This document shows positions 10,519-23,335 of a stretch of 64,000 nucleotides of DNA, piece after piece. Origin of the DNA: Budorcas taxicolor (Eukaryota > Chordata > Mammalia > Artiodactyla > Bovidae); contig NC_068924.1 in assembly GCF_023091745.1 (NCBI RefSeq), positions 67,410,832-67,474,831 of the forward strand. The letters run 5' to 3'. The notes beneath the pieces were generated by a model, which saw only the letters and a list, made by a program, of their open reading frames with translations, was not told where the DNA came from and searched no databases. Position 1 is the stretch's first letter, and every line of letters begins with the position of its first letter. The translations under genes and the position numbers were made by a program.

Positions 10519-13210
10519 GTATACAAACCAAAAAAGCTCATGCAACTAATATTACAATATCTCAGAGTATTTGATGCTTCAGGTCAAAGCATTAATTTTT
10601 CAATTTATTTTTAAAAGCATTATTCTCTTTTGAGAATGAAACTGATATGTACTCTCAATACCTATAGTAAGCAAAAGTGCACCCCTCTAATTGAATTGAG
10701 ACAAGTCTGTCTGCATTAAGACAGGTTCTGCTCAATACTAATTTAACAGAATATTAATTTCACTAATATTACAAGTCATACTTTATTCCATATCCTCAAT
10801 TACCTGGTATTTACATAGCATTCCCTGAAGTTCAGATACTAAATGATATAGGAAAACAATACAATGCAAAGCAACAAGATAAAGGATAATTAGCATTTAG
10901 GGGACCACTTTTGATGATATACTTAAGGAAGGCCTGGGTGGGAAAGTAATATTTAAGCTGAAATCTAAATATGGAGATGAAGCATACTGGATAAATCCTG
11001 TGATAGAGAATTCTAGGTAATCTTTCATTCATCAATATGAGATACCTACTACAAATTCTCACTCCTTAAAATAAGATGGAAAGTCATCAGCTTAAGACAT
11101 GAAATAATTATAGGCAAAAATTATAAACTATGTTTTTTCCCCCAGAACCTAATACAGTTAAGGTCACAGAATGATTAGTTATTGACTGTTAAAATTGTTC
11201 TTGTGAATCCGTGCATACCGTCACTCTTAATGTCATTGACTAGCTGGAAAGGAGTGTAAAGGACAGTTTACAACTGGAAGCAGAGCTACTTTCAGCATTT
11301 AATTTTTCATGACTCCATATGAAGACTGAGCAAATAGAGACATACTGAGGAACTATAAATTGAGTGATACTGAAAACAAAAAGGCCAGCTATGATAGAAC
11401 TAGTCTTATGCAAAAAAGGTAGTAATATCTTCCTGAACACACCATAAAAATGTACTTTTCTATGCCCCCTATTCCACTTGAGAAAATTAGATCATGCTTA
11501 TCATTGTGAGATGTAGTGTGACTTCATCAGTTTTGAGAAGACCTGAGGGCCAGACTCCATCCCTGTTCACTTAGTTCCTTCAATCTAGGTAACACCCATT
11601 TCATTCTATAGGGGAAATCTTTTTCTCTTTAGCAAATTCCATAACATATTAATATTATGCTAGTGAGAAAGGAAAGAAAGGTCTAACATAACTTCTCCTT
11701 TGACTCTCCTTTGCAGAGTTTACTCTCTGTGACTCTTTGTACAAATACATATAACACATTTTTTTCATTATAATTAGTGATTTTTACAGTTGAGTCCCTC
11801 CCCAACAGGATGGTTCATGTTGTCAAGCTAAGTATGATCCAGATTCCAGGATAGCCGTTTAACAACACAGGTTTGTTAAATAAATAAACTTAATTTGCTC
11901 TGTAATGTTATTAGCCGATGAGAGTTCCTTATGTTAGTACTTTCAGAGTAATGGGGGGTTGACATAAAGTTGGCCCTTGATACAAGTATGTAAACTGAAT
12001 GAAGATAATGTAGATAAATATGGATCTTCTTGGGTTTTTTTTTCTATCAAATTGATATGATAAATATAAATATTTCTTCCTACATGTGTAAGTAGGGGAG
12101 AATGATAACAAGAAATTATGAGTAACCTAGAAACAACAAATACTCATCATTGTTATTTGACTCACAAGCATACTATACACATATAATTATGTGTACATGT
12201 CTATACACAAATAAACATGTGACTCTGTGTATATTTGTAAGAGTACAATATTTTGTTTCTAATCTCAAAGGATGTACATTGAGCTACATATAATTTAGTT
12301 CACAATGGAGCGCATTTTAATTAATCTCTGATCAGAGCTGAGGTGGAACAATTCAGGAATAGATACTATTTCAAATCTATTTAGAACAGTGTGTGTGCAG
12401 AAATATTTTAAGGATCAGGGGTTTTTTTTGTCTTATTTTTTAAGAAAAACAGGGAAGATCTCAGATGCCCTCATTGGGAAAGAAAAAAGAGGAAGCTGAA
12501 TGCTTTCTAAAGATCAGATGTAAATCATAAGCTTTGAAATGTTTGCAGTCAAAGCACTGATTTGCTGTATAAATAAAGCATTGTACATTTCTTTCTTGTT
12601 TTGCATTTTCATTTGAAATGGCCCTGTTTTCTACCATTTGCCAAATGTTAGCCTCTCCAAAATGTAGTGCTTGACAGTCTCTCAAAGGGAATTTCTTGCA
12701 GAATAACCCACTAACATTAATGCCAAGGGAAAAGTAATGCCATGTCAAAACTATAGAGCAGAATACAATTAAGTGAGACAGTCTCTATATTATAAAATGA
12801 GAAATAGATTTTTTCATTATTTTAAACCTTCTCTATCTCAAGGCAAGATTTATTAGTCACCCTTTTATTTTCTATGAGGTCTACAAAAAGTCATGGATCA
12901 ATGAGAAAACAGACATTGGCTTCTGTGTCATCAATTTTGTACACGTTAGTATTCTAAAATTTTCACCGCTAATAGATAGTTCTTCTTTTTAAAAACAAAG
13001 AAATAAGGACATCACAATTTATATACATTTGAATTTTTCTCATAGAAGTAGATAAAAATCTCATAGATTTTTTTAGAATTTCAAAAATATTATACGCATA
13101 TGCTAGAAAATGTAGAGCATGTAGGAAAGTGTGACAAGTCAGACAGTGGGTGTTTAAGCATCAGTACATAGACTTGAGCAAGAAATATTCTGTTTCTTTA
13201 GGTATTAGAA
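10519..13210. other. Unassigned AT-rich DNA
   Basis: About 2.7 kb of AT-rich sequence with no recent SINE or LINE and no convincing coding frame. Ancient repeats could be present below what the eye can detect. Confidence 0.4.
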
Positions 13211-13211
13211 A

Positions 13212-13441
13212 GCAGGGCTTACCAGGTGGAGCTAGGGGTCAAGAACTCACCTGCAAAGTGCAGGAGGACTTAAGAGACTCCAGTTCGCTTCCTGGATCAG
13301 GACGATGCTGTGGAGGCAGGCATGGTAACCCACTTCAGTATTCTGGCCTGGAGAATCTCCTAGACAGAGAAGCCCGGCTGGCCACAGTCCACAGGGTTTC
13401 ACAAAGTCAGACATGACTGAAGCGACCTAGCACACACATTG
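13212..13441 (+). mobile_element. Bov-tA SINE, older type
   Basis: Plus-strand copy. It has a degraded tRNA-like head ('ggcttaccaggtggagctag'), a BovA body ('ggcatggtaacccacttcag') and a 3' end of the 'gcgacctagcacacac' type. It is more diverged than the neighbour at 13512. Confidence 0.85.
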
Positions 13442-13511
13442 TAAAACAACATCTAGCTCCACAGCTCAGCACACCAATGGAAAACTTTACTTTCTTCTGG
13501 ATGGCACCACA

Positions 13512-13714
13512 ATTTAGTGGCTCAGACGGTAAAGCATCTGTCTACAATGTGGGAGACCCGGGTTCAATCCCTAGGTCGGGAAGATTCCCTGGAGAAGGAA
13601 ATGGCAATCCACTCCAGTACTATTGCCTGGAAAATCCCATGGACAGAGGAGCCTGGTAGGCTACAGTCTATGGGGTCGCAAAGAGTCAGACACGACTGAG
13701 CAACTTCACTTATA
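13512..13714 (+). mobile_element. Bov-tA SINE
   Basis: Plus-strand copy with a clear tRNA-like head ('tggctcagacggtaaagca', 'gggttcaatcccta') and a BovA body ending 'gagcaacttcact'. It is less diverged than the copy 70 bp upstream. Confidence 0.9.
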
Positions 13715-15619
13715 AGGTGAGATCAAGGGTAGCTCTTGCAAACTGTAATTTGTCCATTCAAGTTAAACCACTGAGACAGTCATTAGCCCATGGGACAAGT
13801 CAGTTTCCACCCAGCACTCTGTTGCTCATTCTCTGCAACCACTGAACAAGGTAATTGTCTCTATGGCTGCTTCCAGTCCTGTCTTATTGAGACTAGGTGT
13901 CCTTCTCAGTCTCATCCATCACTGAAGGGAAATCAAGTAACAGGTCTTGCTGATATACCTACTCTCTCTTCTCCACAAATTCTGATGCTTCAAATCTTCG
14001 AATGTCCCTTCAGATTGGGGCATTTTTTCTTCTCTCTTCTCCAGAACTCTTCTCGATCTCCTCAGAAAACCTCTTCTTTGTTATTCTTCTACAGCAAACC
14101 TCAATGGTCTATTGACTTCCATTTCCAAATATATTATTGATTGTTTTCTTTCCAGACTAAGGAAAGGAGAGTCGACCTGTAACTATTACTAAATTGACAG
14201 CAGCCAAAAAGTGAAAAAGTTAAATTTCCATATTAAAATAGATGGATCATTCAGATCCTGCAACAGCACCTACCTTATTTGTTCAACAGGAACATTTTCT
14301 TTTCACTCCAGCTTTTACCGCCTCAGTTATGTCATGAAGTGGGACCTAGGCGAAGGAGGGACCTGCTTCGTGAATCCCATGGGCTTCTTTACGGTGGTGA
14401 TAACACCCAAGTAAAGTGCAGCTTGTCTCTGTGGCTGGTATAGTCCCCAGGCTCCTGGGGTCTTTGGCTATTCTGAGTTTTAGATGTCTTTTTTTGCCCT
14501 CACCTTCTAAAATATTGACTCCTCTGGGTAATTTCTCTCCCTCCATAGTCTGGCTGCATTTCCCAGGAAGATAAAATTTTAGCACAAGCAGAATGTGTTA
14601 TAGTTTTGCACAAGGCTGTGTTATTTAAGAATTTGATTTGGGGCACATAACACGGGCTGGTTGTCCAAGTTTTTTGTTTCAGCCTTTTCTTCCTCGGAGT
14701 TCCTTTCTTCTCTCAAACTCTGGGACACACAAGCCAGGATGACATCCCTGCTTATGCTTGGTCATATAAAGATGAGTGATGCGCAGCTATTATTCCTGTT
14801 CAGTTTCCTTCAGGTCAGTGACAATTCCTGTTCTCTCCATTTGCCAGAGTTCAACTGTCAGATGACAGACAACACCCATATTGCCAGCAAAATTTGGGCT
14901 CTCATGATCTACTGAGCTCTCATGAAACCTAAGCAATTCCCCTCTCTGTCCTTTCTCTGCTTTCCAAATTCTCAAGTTTTCAATTTCTTCTGCATTGGTA
15001 CTTGTTTTTTCTCTTTAGGGAGATCATTGTGAATGCTCTACTATCAATGTAAAAAATAGGTTGGCAGTTATTACTAATGACATAAAAAATAGTAGCTATC
15101 AATGGGTAAACACAATAAACACTTGGTTATATCCTTCTAGTATTTATATGTTTTACATAACTCAGGTGAATGTTATAAAAATGTATGTATAATTTGGTGT
15201 TTATCACTTAATAGTGTAACAGAAATTTCAAACCAAGAACCTGAGTTTTAAAGGAATATGGTTAGCATAGTATTGTAAAAATTAAAATATTTTCTGATAT
15301 TTAACATAATAGAGAAGTTTCCAGATACATGTATTTTCTTGAAGAATAAAACTAGCAATACTGGATCAGAATTCAATTCTTGCATTAACTGACAATAGTA
15401 ATGTAAGGGCTGCAGCCCCTGCTGGTTGGAGTACATTCTGTGAGTTCCCTGGTTTACCCCAGTCTCCACTGGTGATTTCCACTGACTTACACTTTAACAT
15501 CCTGTCCCATAGAGTTGTGTCTGTGATTCCTGTTATTCACAGGTTTCTATAAAGTGAAATATGGTCATGACAATAATGTATAATGTACAATAATGTCTGA
15601 GACCAATCTGTATATAAAG
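13715..15619. other. Unassigned DNA, moderately pyrimidine-rich
   Basis: It contains several short frames. The one at 14211-14414 begins with a splice-acceptor-like tract near 14290-14310, but I recognise no protein family. No repeat was identified. Confidence 0.35.
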
Positions 15620-15830
15620 CTGCGGTTCTCACGTGGGTTGGGGAAATTGCCTTGCTAGGGAACATCTGACCATGCTGGAGCATTGTTGTCTGTGTGCTGT
15701 TCGGGAGGGGGGGTTGGCAGATGATTGTATTAGAATCTTGTGGTAGAAACCAAGGATGCTGCTGAACAATCTACAAAGTATGAGACAGCCCCCAGAACAA
15801 GGAATACTCCAGCTCAAACAACAATTATAC
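15620..15830 (+). mobile_element. MER5-like non-autonomous hAT DNA transposon
   Basis: It resembles MER5A throughout: 'ctgcggttctc' at the left, a 'gggaacatctgaccatg' segment, a central G run, 'aaccaaggatgctgctgaac' and 'gacagcccccagaacaa'. It is an ancient mammalian element with no coding capacity. The terminal inverted repeat is eroded on the right. Confidence 0.72.
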
Positions 15831-16639
15831 TGATATGAGAAAATCCTTTATGTGGATGGTATAAATAGTGATTAACTCTCAAATAATAAGGCAGATTTCT
15901 ATAAAAGAGATCAAAGAATATGGGCAGATTTTATGTAATTGCTGGCTACTGCCAAATTTCTCTCAAAAAAGGCTTTTCCAATAGATGCTATTTTAATTTC
16001 TTATGTGCTTATTTAATGACAAAATTCATAAATAAACACAAGATAGGGTATGATAGAATTTAAGGAAAAAAAATCCTGGATACATAATCTTATCCTGATG
16101 TACTTCTGAGCTCAAGAATGTCTTTGAAGTAGAAACTTTTCCTGTATCTTCTTTGCAGTGTTGAGGACACACCTCAAGTTCAATAAATATTTATTCATGA
16201 TAATGGGACATTTTGAGGCTGCCTACTAAAAAAACATTGTAGTAAGCAGTTCCATGTTAATTAGCATTCGTGGGCATTAACAATGCCTGAGGACTACACA
16301 GAAGCTGAGAAATTATGATGTATTTTTATTTTTATTTTTTTTTTGTATTTTTAAAAATAAGTTCAAAATAAGTAAATGATTTCCCTTTCTTTTAGTTTTT
16401 TTTTTTTTAAACTTCATCCCTCTTAAAAAATATTGTAATATTTTCCTCTAATGATGAAGTTCTAGATTCAGGATTTGAACAGAGATAAAATTTCAAGAAT
16501 ATTTCATTTATACAGGTACGGAAATTGAGGGCTACAGAGAACTGTTGCAGTTTGACCTATGATTGTAGCCCAAATTCTGATGTGGATTCAAATGAACTCA
16601 AATAAAATCAAATGGAGTGAAGTGTATGCCACTGTAGGG
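15831..16639. other. Unassigned AT-rich DNA
   Basis: It includes T- and A-rich low-complexity tracts at 16321-16420. No gene or classified repeat. Confidence 0.4.
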
Positions 16640-17060
16640 GACTTTGGGTGCAACAACAATCGGGGGAGTCAGAGAGCAAGCAGAGTAAGGAGGGTGGAGA
16701 GGAGGGGGGTGACGAGGGGTATTGTATTGCACGCTGAAGCCAGAGAGGTTGAGAAGGGTGGGTTTGGAGAAGGGAGTAGGGTTAGAAAGGCACCGTATGC
16801 AGTTGTGGCCTAATGGTGGTTATGGTCTGGTACCATGTGCCATAGGCTGAAGCAGATACTGTGCGTGGGCATGGTAGCAGCTGTCTGGCTGAGTAATGCA
16901 GTGTGCTCAGGGTTGGGGGCATACATATTCCTATGAGAGGTAGTGGCAGCAGCAGTCCAGAGTCATGTGTATTGTGGGTGTAGAATGTTGGCGCTTGAGC
17001 AGATATAGAGGGCTCACCTCTGGTGATGGAGATAGTAGAGAGTCAGAAGGTCACAGTGGT
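16640..17060 (+). other. G-rich, strand-asymmetric block
   Basis: A block of about 420 bp, unusually rich in G on the plus strand within AT-rich surroundings. G runs lie at 16692-16719 (G3, G6, G4) and 16756-16781 (G3-N1-G3-N9-G3-N4-G3). An open frame at 16559-16813 crosses it but shows no known domain. Its origin is not recognised. Confidence 0.6.
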
Positions 17061-17114
17061 GGTACATTATTTCCACATACGTGGAAAATCAAATAGGTAA
17101 ATATACTAAAGATA

Positions 17115-17357
17115 ATGTTGTTGTAGTTTAGTTGCAAAGCCTTGTTTGACTCTTTTGCAACCCCATGGTGCCTCTGTCCTCTGTCTCCTGTGTCTTTGTA
17201 GCCTCCCAGCCTCTTCTGCCCATGGGGTTTTCCAAGCAAGAATACTGGAGCAGGTTGACATTTCCTTCTTCAAGGTATCTTCCCAACCCAGAGGTCAAAC
17301 CTGTTTCTCCTGCATTGGCAGATGGATTCTTTACCACTGAGCCACCAGGGATGCCCA
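17115..17357 (-). mobile_element. Bov-tA SINE, diverged
   Basis: Minus-strand BovA body ('gactcttttgcaaccccatg') with an expanded CTCTGTCCTCTGTCTCCTG stretch, then a tRNA-like head ending 'gagccaccagggatgccc'. Confidence 0.82.
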
Positions 17358-17467
17358 CAAGAATAATAGAAGCCGATTTTCTGTCTGCCGTGAAAGGAAG
17401 TTGCACATATGCAAAGGGAGAAAATGACAGTGAATCCTGTATAGAAGATTGAAATAGAAAGTATATA

Positions 17468-17704
17468 CTTTGGCCACCTCATACAAAGAGTTGACTCATT
17501 GGAAAAGACCCTGATGCTGGGAGGGATTGGGGGCAGGAGGAGAAGGGGACGACAGAGGATGAGATGGCTGGATGGCATCACTGACTCGATGGACGTGAGT
17601 TTGAGTGAACTCCGGGAGTTGGTGATGGACAGGGAGGCCTGGCGTGCTGTGATTCATGGGGTCTCAAAGAGTCAGATACGACTGAGCGACTGAACTGAAC
17701 TGAA
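17468..17704 (+). mobile_element. Short BovB 3'-end copy (ART2A-like)
   Basis: Plus-strand BovB terminal segment. It encodes the last part of the RT ORF (the arginine-rich 'GRRRRGRQRMRWLDGITDS' stretch) and ends with 'gactgaactgaactgaa'. It is close to the other recent copies at 28175-28416 and 58438-58733, so it is probably young. It is severely 5'-truncated. Confidence 0.9.
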
Positions 17705-18599
17705 ATAAGTGTTCAAAATTTGTAGTATATATAAATAGATATTAAAATTAATTCTGATGTACATGTGTAAGTGTATGTTTTCTGAACGAGTTTTTTCCTT
17801 GGAGTAAAATATCATTAAAAAAATGAAAAAAAAATCAGAGTTATGATCAGATTTTGACAATTATCAAAGTAATAACTAATTTATCCTGGTAATTTCAATG
17901 AATGCCAAAAGAAGCATATGGAAGTTTGATAAGCTATTGGATATTTACACAGTCATAAAACATTTCCCCATAAAATGTCTACTAATTATAATAGCAAAAA
18001 GTGTCACTTTTAAAGGAGAAGCACTGAAAGCATTTCTTATTTAATTAATCAAAGTTAATATGGGAAAAAACAAAATGGAATTTGGTGTAAATAAAAATTA
18101 CAATATATGCCACATGGTAAAATACAGTGTTGCTTGCTTGAATATCGTCATGTAGAAACATTAGACAAACTAGAGATGTTCTGCAAAATAATTGGTCTAA
18201 AATTCTTAAAATAGTATCAATCCTGAAAACCGAGGGAATGTTAAGTGTTTCAGATTGAAATAGAGCAAAAGAATATGAGAACTAAATATGACACATTTTG
18301 AAATAGGTTATTTTGCTATAATGGATATTATTGGGTAAACTTGAAATAATTCTGTGAATTATCTGATAGGTTTAGTTTTAGTATATTGACTGTACATTGT
18401 AATTATATAAGAGATAGTCTTGATACTATAGCATCATGATTGCTACATATATTCAGATAGTTCAGGACAAACAATAATTTTATTTCATTGCAACTTTTTT
18501 GTAGGTTTGAAGCTATTTAAAAATATACAAAAATATTTACATTTAAAATAAAATTTAGATTTTTTCAATATATTATGCTAAAAATAGAAATGTAACTGA
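17705..18599. other. Unassigned AT-rich DNA
   Basis: AT-rich unique-looking sequence. Nothing assignable. Confidence 0.4.
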
Positions 18600-19065
18600 C
18601 AGAAATACCTTTTATGATTATCTTCTTTCACTTAGGAGTGTGCATTTAAGTTTTCTCAATATCTTTCTGTGGCTTTATAGCTAATTTCTTTTTAGTGTTG
18701 AATAATATTTTGTCTGGAGTACCACAATTTATTTATCCATTCACCTACTGAAAGACATCTTGGTTATTTCCAAGTTTGGGCAACTGTGAATAAAGCCACA
18801 CATGATCATCCATGTGTGGATTTTGTGTGGGCGTGAGTTTTTTACTACTTTGGATAAATACCAAAGAGCACAGTTGCTAGATCATATACTAAGGGTATCT
18901 CTGTAGGAAGAGCAGTCCTCCAGGGTGGCTGTACCATTTTGCTTTTTCACCAGTACTGAATGAGAGTTCCTGCTGCTCCACAGTTTTTCAGCATTTGGTA
19001 TTGTGTTTCTAGATTTTAACTATTCTAATAGATGTGTAATGGTATCTCATTATATTTACTGTTTT
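18600..19065 (-). mobile_element. Old L1 ORF2 3' part / 3'UTR remnant
   Basis: In antisense it shows the L1 landmarks 'tttatttatccattcaccta' near 18728, a 'gaataaagccacac' region and 'gtgtaatggtatctcattat' near 19033. The minus strand therefore carries the C-terminal ORF2 region, decayed beyond a usable frame. Confidence 0.75.
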
Positions 19066-19177
19066 AAAAGACAAAATAGACAAAGTAACATAAATGATGT
19101 ACAATGTTTTCCAAGGGAAAACAAAATCAAAACTGATGAATTATAAATGTGAAACATATAGTGTTTAAAATAAATAA

Positions 19178-20429
19178 ATCTCACACTGTAGTAAAGTAAT
19201 GCACAAAATTCTCCAAGCCAGGCTTCAACAGTACATGAACTGTGAACTTTCAATATTCAATCTGGTTTTAGAAAAGGTAGAGGAACCAGAAATCAAATTG
19301 CCAACATCTGCTGGATCATGAAAAAAGCAAGAGAGTTCCAGAAAAAGATCTATTTCAGCTTTACTGACTATGCTAAAGCCTTTGACTGTGTGGATCACAA
19401 TAAACTGTGGAAAATTCTGAAAGAGGTGGAGATACTAGACCACCTGACCTGCCTCTTGAGAAATCTGTATGCAGGTCAGGAAACAACAGTTAGAACTGGA
19501 CATGGAACAACTGACTGGTTTCAAATAGGAAAAGGAGTACATCAAGGCTGTATATTGTCACCCTGATTATTTAAATTATATGCAGAGTACATCATGAGAA
19601 ATGCTGGGTGGGAAGAAGCAAAAGCTGGAATCAAGATTGCTGGAAGAACTATCAATAACCTCAGATATGCAAATGACACCACCCTTATGGCAGAAAGTGA
19701 AGAAGAACTAAAGAGCCTCTTGATGCAAGTGAAAGAGGAGACTGAAAAAGTTGGCTTAAAGCTCAACATTCAGAAAACTAAGATCATGGCATCCGGTCCA
19801 TCACTTCATGGCAAATATGGGGAAACAGTGGAAACGGTGGCAGACTTTATTTTCTTGGGCTCCAAAATCACTGTGGATGGTGACTACAGCCATGAAACTA
19901 AAAGATGCTTACTTCTTGGAAGGAAAGTTATGACCAACTTAGACAGCATATTTAAAAGCAGAGCTATTACTTTATCAACAAAGGTCCATCTAGTCAAGGA
20001 CCTTTTTCCAGTAGTCATGTATGGATATAAGATTTGGAGTATGAAGAAAGCTGAGTGCTGAAGAATTGAGCTTTTGAACCATGGTATTGGACTGAGTCCC
20101 TTGGACTGCAAGGAGATCCAACGAGTTCATCCTGGAGGGAATCAGTCCTGAATGTTCATTGGAAGGACTGATGCTGAAGCTGAAACTCCAATACTTTGGC
20201 CACTTGATGCGAAAAGCTGACTCATTGGAAAAGATCCTGATGCTGGGAAAGATTGAAGGCAGGAGAAGAAGGGGACGACAGAGGATGAGATGGTTGGAAG
20301 GCATCACTGACTCAATGGACATGAGTTTGAGTAAACTCTGGGAGTTGGTGAGAAACTGGAGGCCTGGCGTGCTGGAGTCCATGGGGTCACAAAGAGTTGG
20401 ACACAACTGAGTGATTGAACAGAACTGAA
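19178..20429 (+). mobile_element. BovB, 5'-truncated, degenerate reverse transcriptase
   Basis: About 1.25 kb of BovB covering most of the RT domain through the 3' end ('gaacagaactgaat'). The frame 19318-19566 contains the FTDYAKAFDCVDH block and stops at a TGA where the family has a cysteine codon. A frame at 19594-20061 carries the palm motif as YAND instead of YADD, then further stops. The endonuclease half is absent. This copy cannot encode an active enzyme. It starts within the segment that other copies begin with 'ctcatctcacatgct'. Confidence 0.93.
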
Positions 20430-20614
20430 TAGTGCCTTAAAGAGACACTAGTCATAGCTTTAATTTTATTTTTAACCAAAATACATGAAAATGCTTAATA
20501 ATAAGTGAATAGGATAGAATATTTAAATGCAATTGTGTATGTAATAATCATGCTTAAAAAAAAAAAAGCATGAATCCTCAGCATAAATTTGGTTCAGATA
20601 TTGAGAAAAGAAAA

Positions 20615-20692
20615 GAAAATGAAGTTGCTCAGTCATGTCTGACTGTTTGAGACCCCGTGGACTGTAGCCCGCTTGGCTCCTCCATCCATGAT
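20615..20692 (-). mobile_element. BovA/BovB 3'-end fragment
   Basis: A short minus-strand piece ('gttgctcagtcatgtctgac', 'gaccccgtggactgtagcc') that breaks off after 'tccatccatga'. Confidence 0.75.
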
Positions 20693-21642
20693 TGAGACTA
20701 TTGTTAAATAATTAAAAGCAGTAACTCTCCATTGGACTCCATCTTGTGTGATGGTGATGAATCCTTCTATAAAGTAGATGAACTCACAGCCCTTGACTCA
20801 CTTGATCCTAAGAGGTTCCCAAGTGGTCAATGGGTTTGATGCCAGGACCAAGGCATCTGGCAAGGGACTAAGAATAAGCAAGGTTTCCCCCTTTTGCAAG
20901 TGGGATATACCAGAGGGCTTATCTTCTACTATATCTTCTATCAAGGAAATCTTGGTAGCCTTACTGGATCTGTGGGCACTGCTTTCATGACCCAAAGAAT
21001 AATAGACTGGGTACAGAGTGCCACAGATTCAGAATCCATGAGAGCCTGTTTCCAGGAAAATCTACTTATCTGTTTAGCAATTGCTGCATTTATTGTGTAT
21101 GGCACAGGGCTGAGGATGACGGTTTCTTGTATCAGAAGTCAGTGGGCAACTTATGGTCCTCATAAATTGTCTAGAGATTCCAGGAAGCATGAGAGGATGT
21201 TGCTAAAGCATCTACAGACAGCAATATCTAAGGTTATTAATGGAATGCTTCTTGTACTGCAATTTAGTCAGATTCTAGAGACTTTAGTTGAAGGAAGACC
21301 CATTCAAAATGAGTCAGTTTGTAAAGTAACTGTTCAAATAGGCTAAAGACAAATTCGTTAATGAGAAATATGTCACCTCTCAAAACAGAATTGTCTAAAA
21401 GTAGTTGTGGATGCTGAGTCAGTAGATAATCAGTGCTGCTTCTTAGCAGTATTGGGGTGAAGCTCTCATTTTACCAGATAATTTCTGGAAATCTAACCAT
21501 GGTCTTGGGGTCTTGTAGTATGTATAGAGCAATGGCTGTCTTCTTTCTATGAGCTCCTTTGTTAGTATTTTTTGGTTTCTGATCGAATGACAGGCGTTTC
21601 AATAATATTGTCTAGGGAGGTCTTAGTGGGTAAAAATATAGC
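20693..21642 (+). other. Unrecognised segment with a 150-codon open frame
   Basis: An open frame at 20894-21346 (plus strand, 150 residues) lies in non-SINE sequence. It contains one hydrophobic stretch around residues 54-70 (LLICLAIAAFIVYGTGL) and a basic segment after it. I recognise no family. There is no promoter, Kozak context of note or splice evidence. It could be a worn retroelement frame or chance. Confidence 0.3.
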
Positions 21643-21757
21643 ATTCAGTTCAGTTCAGTTCAGTTCAGTCGTGTCCAACTCTATGCCACCCCATGAGTCG
21701 CAACACGCAAGGCTTCCCTGTCCATCACCAACTCCTGCAGTTCACTCAAACTCACGT
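21643..21757 (-). mobile_element. BovB 3' terminus
   Basis: It begins with five TCAGT-type pentamers ('cagttcagttcagttcagtt'), the terminal tandem of BovB, and continues into 'catcaccaactcctgcag'. It is cut at about 115 bp and abuts a Bov-tA SINE. Confidence 0.85.
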
Positions 21758-21969
21758 CCATCATAATGTTGCTAAATTGTCGTGTCTGACTCTTTGCGAC
21801 CCCATGGACTGTAGCCTACCAGGCTCCTCTGTCCATGGGAATTTCCAGGCAATAGTACTGGAGTGGATTGCCATTTCCTTCTCCAGGGGATCTTCCTGAC
21901 CCAGGGATCAAACCCAGGTCTCCCACATTGTAGACAGATGCTTTACCATCTGAGCCACCAGGAAGCCCA
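21758..21969 (-). mobile_element. Bov-tA SINE
   Basis: A minus-strand, low-divergence Bov-tA ('gtgtctgactctttgcgacc' to 'gagccaccaggaagccc') directly joined to the BovB terminus at its left. Confidence 0.9.
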
Positions 21970-23324
21970 CTAATTAGCAACCTTCATGGTCTTAATTCAT
22001 CTTGGGGGTCAAATTACAGTTATAAAATTGGAATTCCACTAAATGTTTCTTAAATTTTCAAAACTTTTCAACATTTACTACTGATTTCACAAATTTTAAG
22101 TATAAGACTCAAAATATCTTTAACCTAATCATATTCAGAAAAATAAGTACAAAATTTTGTTCTGTTTTTATTTACCCTCATGAAGCTTAGTCTCAGTTCC
22201 AGGACCAGTGGCACCATACATATAACCAAGAAGATAGAGAATAATTTTTTTACTTACATAATGGAGGGTTTCTGGGGAGAACAAGGCAGGTTTCCAAAGA
22301 TGGGCGAAAACTGACTTGAGAGAACAGGGAAAGGAGGCTGACTTGGAGCCTTAGTTGTCCTTTGTGGGTGGAGATCATGAAGATTTTCACATAAACAGGG
22401 ACTTGAAGTTTGAATCTCTTGCTGGTGCCAAATTGGGGAGCATCCAGGCTTTCTTGCCAGCTTGCCTACATGTAGAACAGAAAGATAAAGAGTGATTAGG
22501 CTAAAAACTATGAGTGGTCAAATATCAAAAAATGGAGTTAGCTCTTTAATAGAGTATAAATAATTTCCTACTTAATATATTCTTTTAGAATATAATTCAT
22601 ACTTTTTGTTGTGAATTCATTGTATCACAAGAACAATATAATGAGTTAATTCTAAGATTTTAGTGAAAAGCAGGGTTCTCTGAACTGTTTGGAATGAGCT
22701 TCTAATTTTATAGTGAGAAAATGGCCCCTGGGTTGTTTTGTTTATTTCCCCCAAAGAACAAATTCAGTTACTGTTTCACAGAGTGCTTGTCAATATATTC
22801 AGGCAGGAGTGCTGATGCTTTTGTTGAACACAATTCTTGCTCTCACATACTTAGCAGTGTAATAGAGGATAAAGACCACAAATAGAACAAAGTAAGTTCC
22901 AACATAAAGAGATATAAGAAATTCACATACACATGCTATTTGAGCAAAGAGAGAATTCTGTGTTAGCAAACATGGTCAAGATGTGTTTCACAAAGAAGGA
23001 CACGTATAGAAGGTAACTCAAAATATAGAGCCCTGTGAGTCAAGAGTTCTACCTTTGGTAGAGGATCCATTGCATACAAATAGCCATTCATCCTCAATAT
23101 GAGAGAAAAGAAGAGGTAGTGAACTATTTCTCAGGCACATGATTTATATGAAAAACCACAAATTATTGTCAGTCTACTCACTTTCTTAATTTAATGAAGT
23201 ATATGTTTATTTTCTCATATTTGCATAGTGAATATATTACATTTAATGTAATTTAAGATTTAAAAATGATATTTGTATGTTTCTGTGTACAAGAATTTAA
23301 ATGTTCAACTAAAGAAAAAATTTT
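21970..23324. other. Unassigned DNA
   Basis: About 1.35 kb. Part of it (22170-22470) is less AT-rich than the surroundings and may be an old retroelement remnant, but I cannot place it. Confidence 0.35.
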
Positions 23325-23335
23325 ATCTGATCCAT

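Noticed and set aside
14211..14414. A possible terminal exon with an acceptor-like pyrimidine tract
   Set aside because: No matching donor, no recognisable domain and no neighbouring exon; the peptide is not one I can relate to any family.
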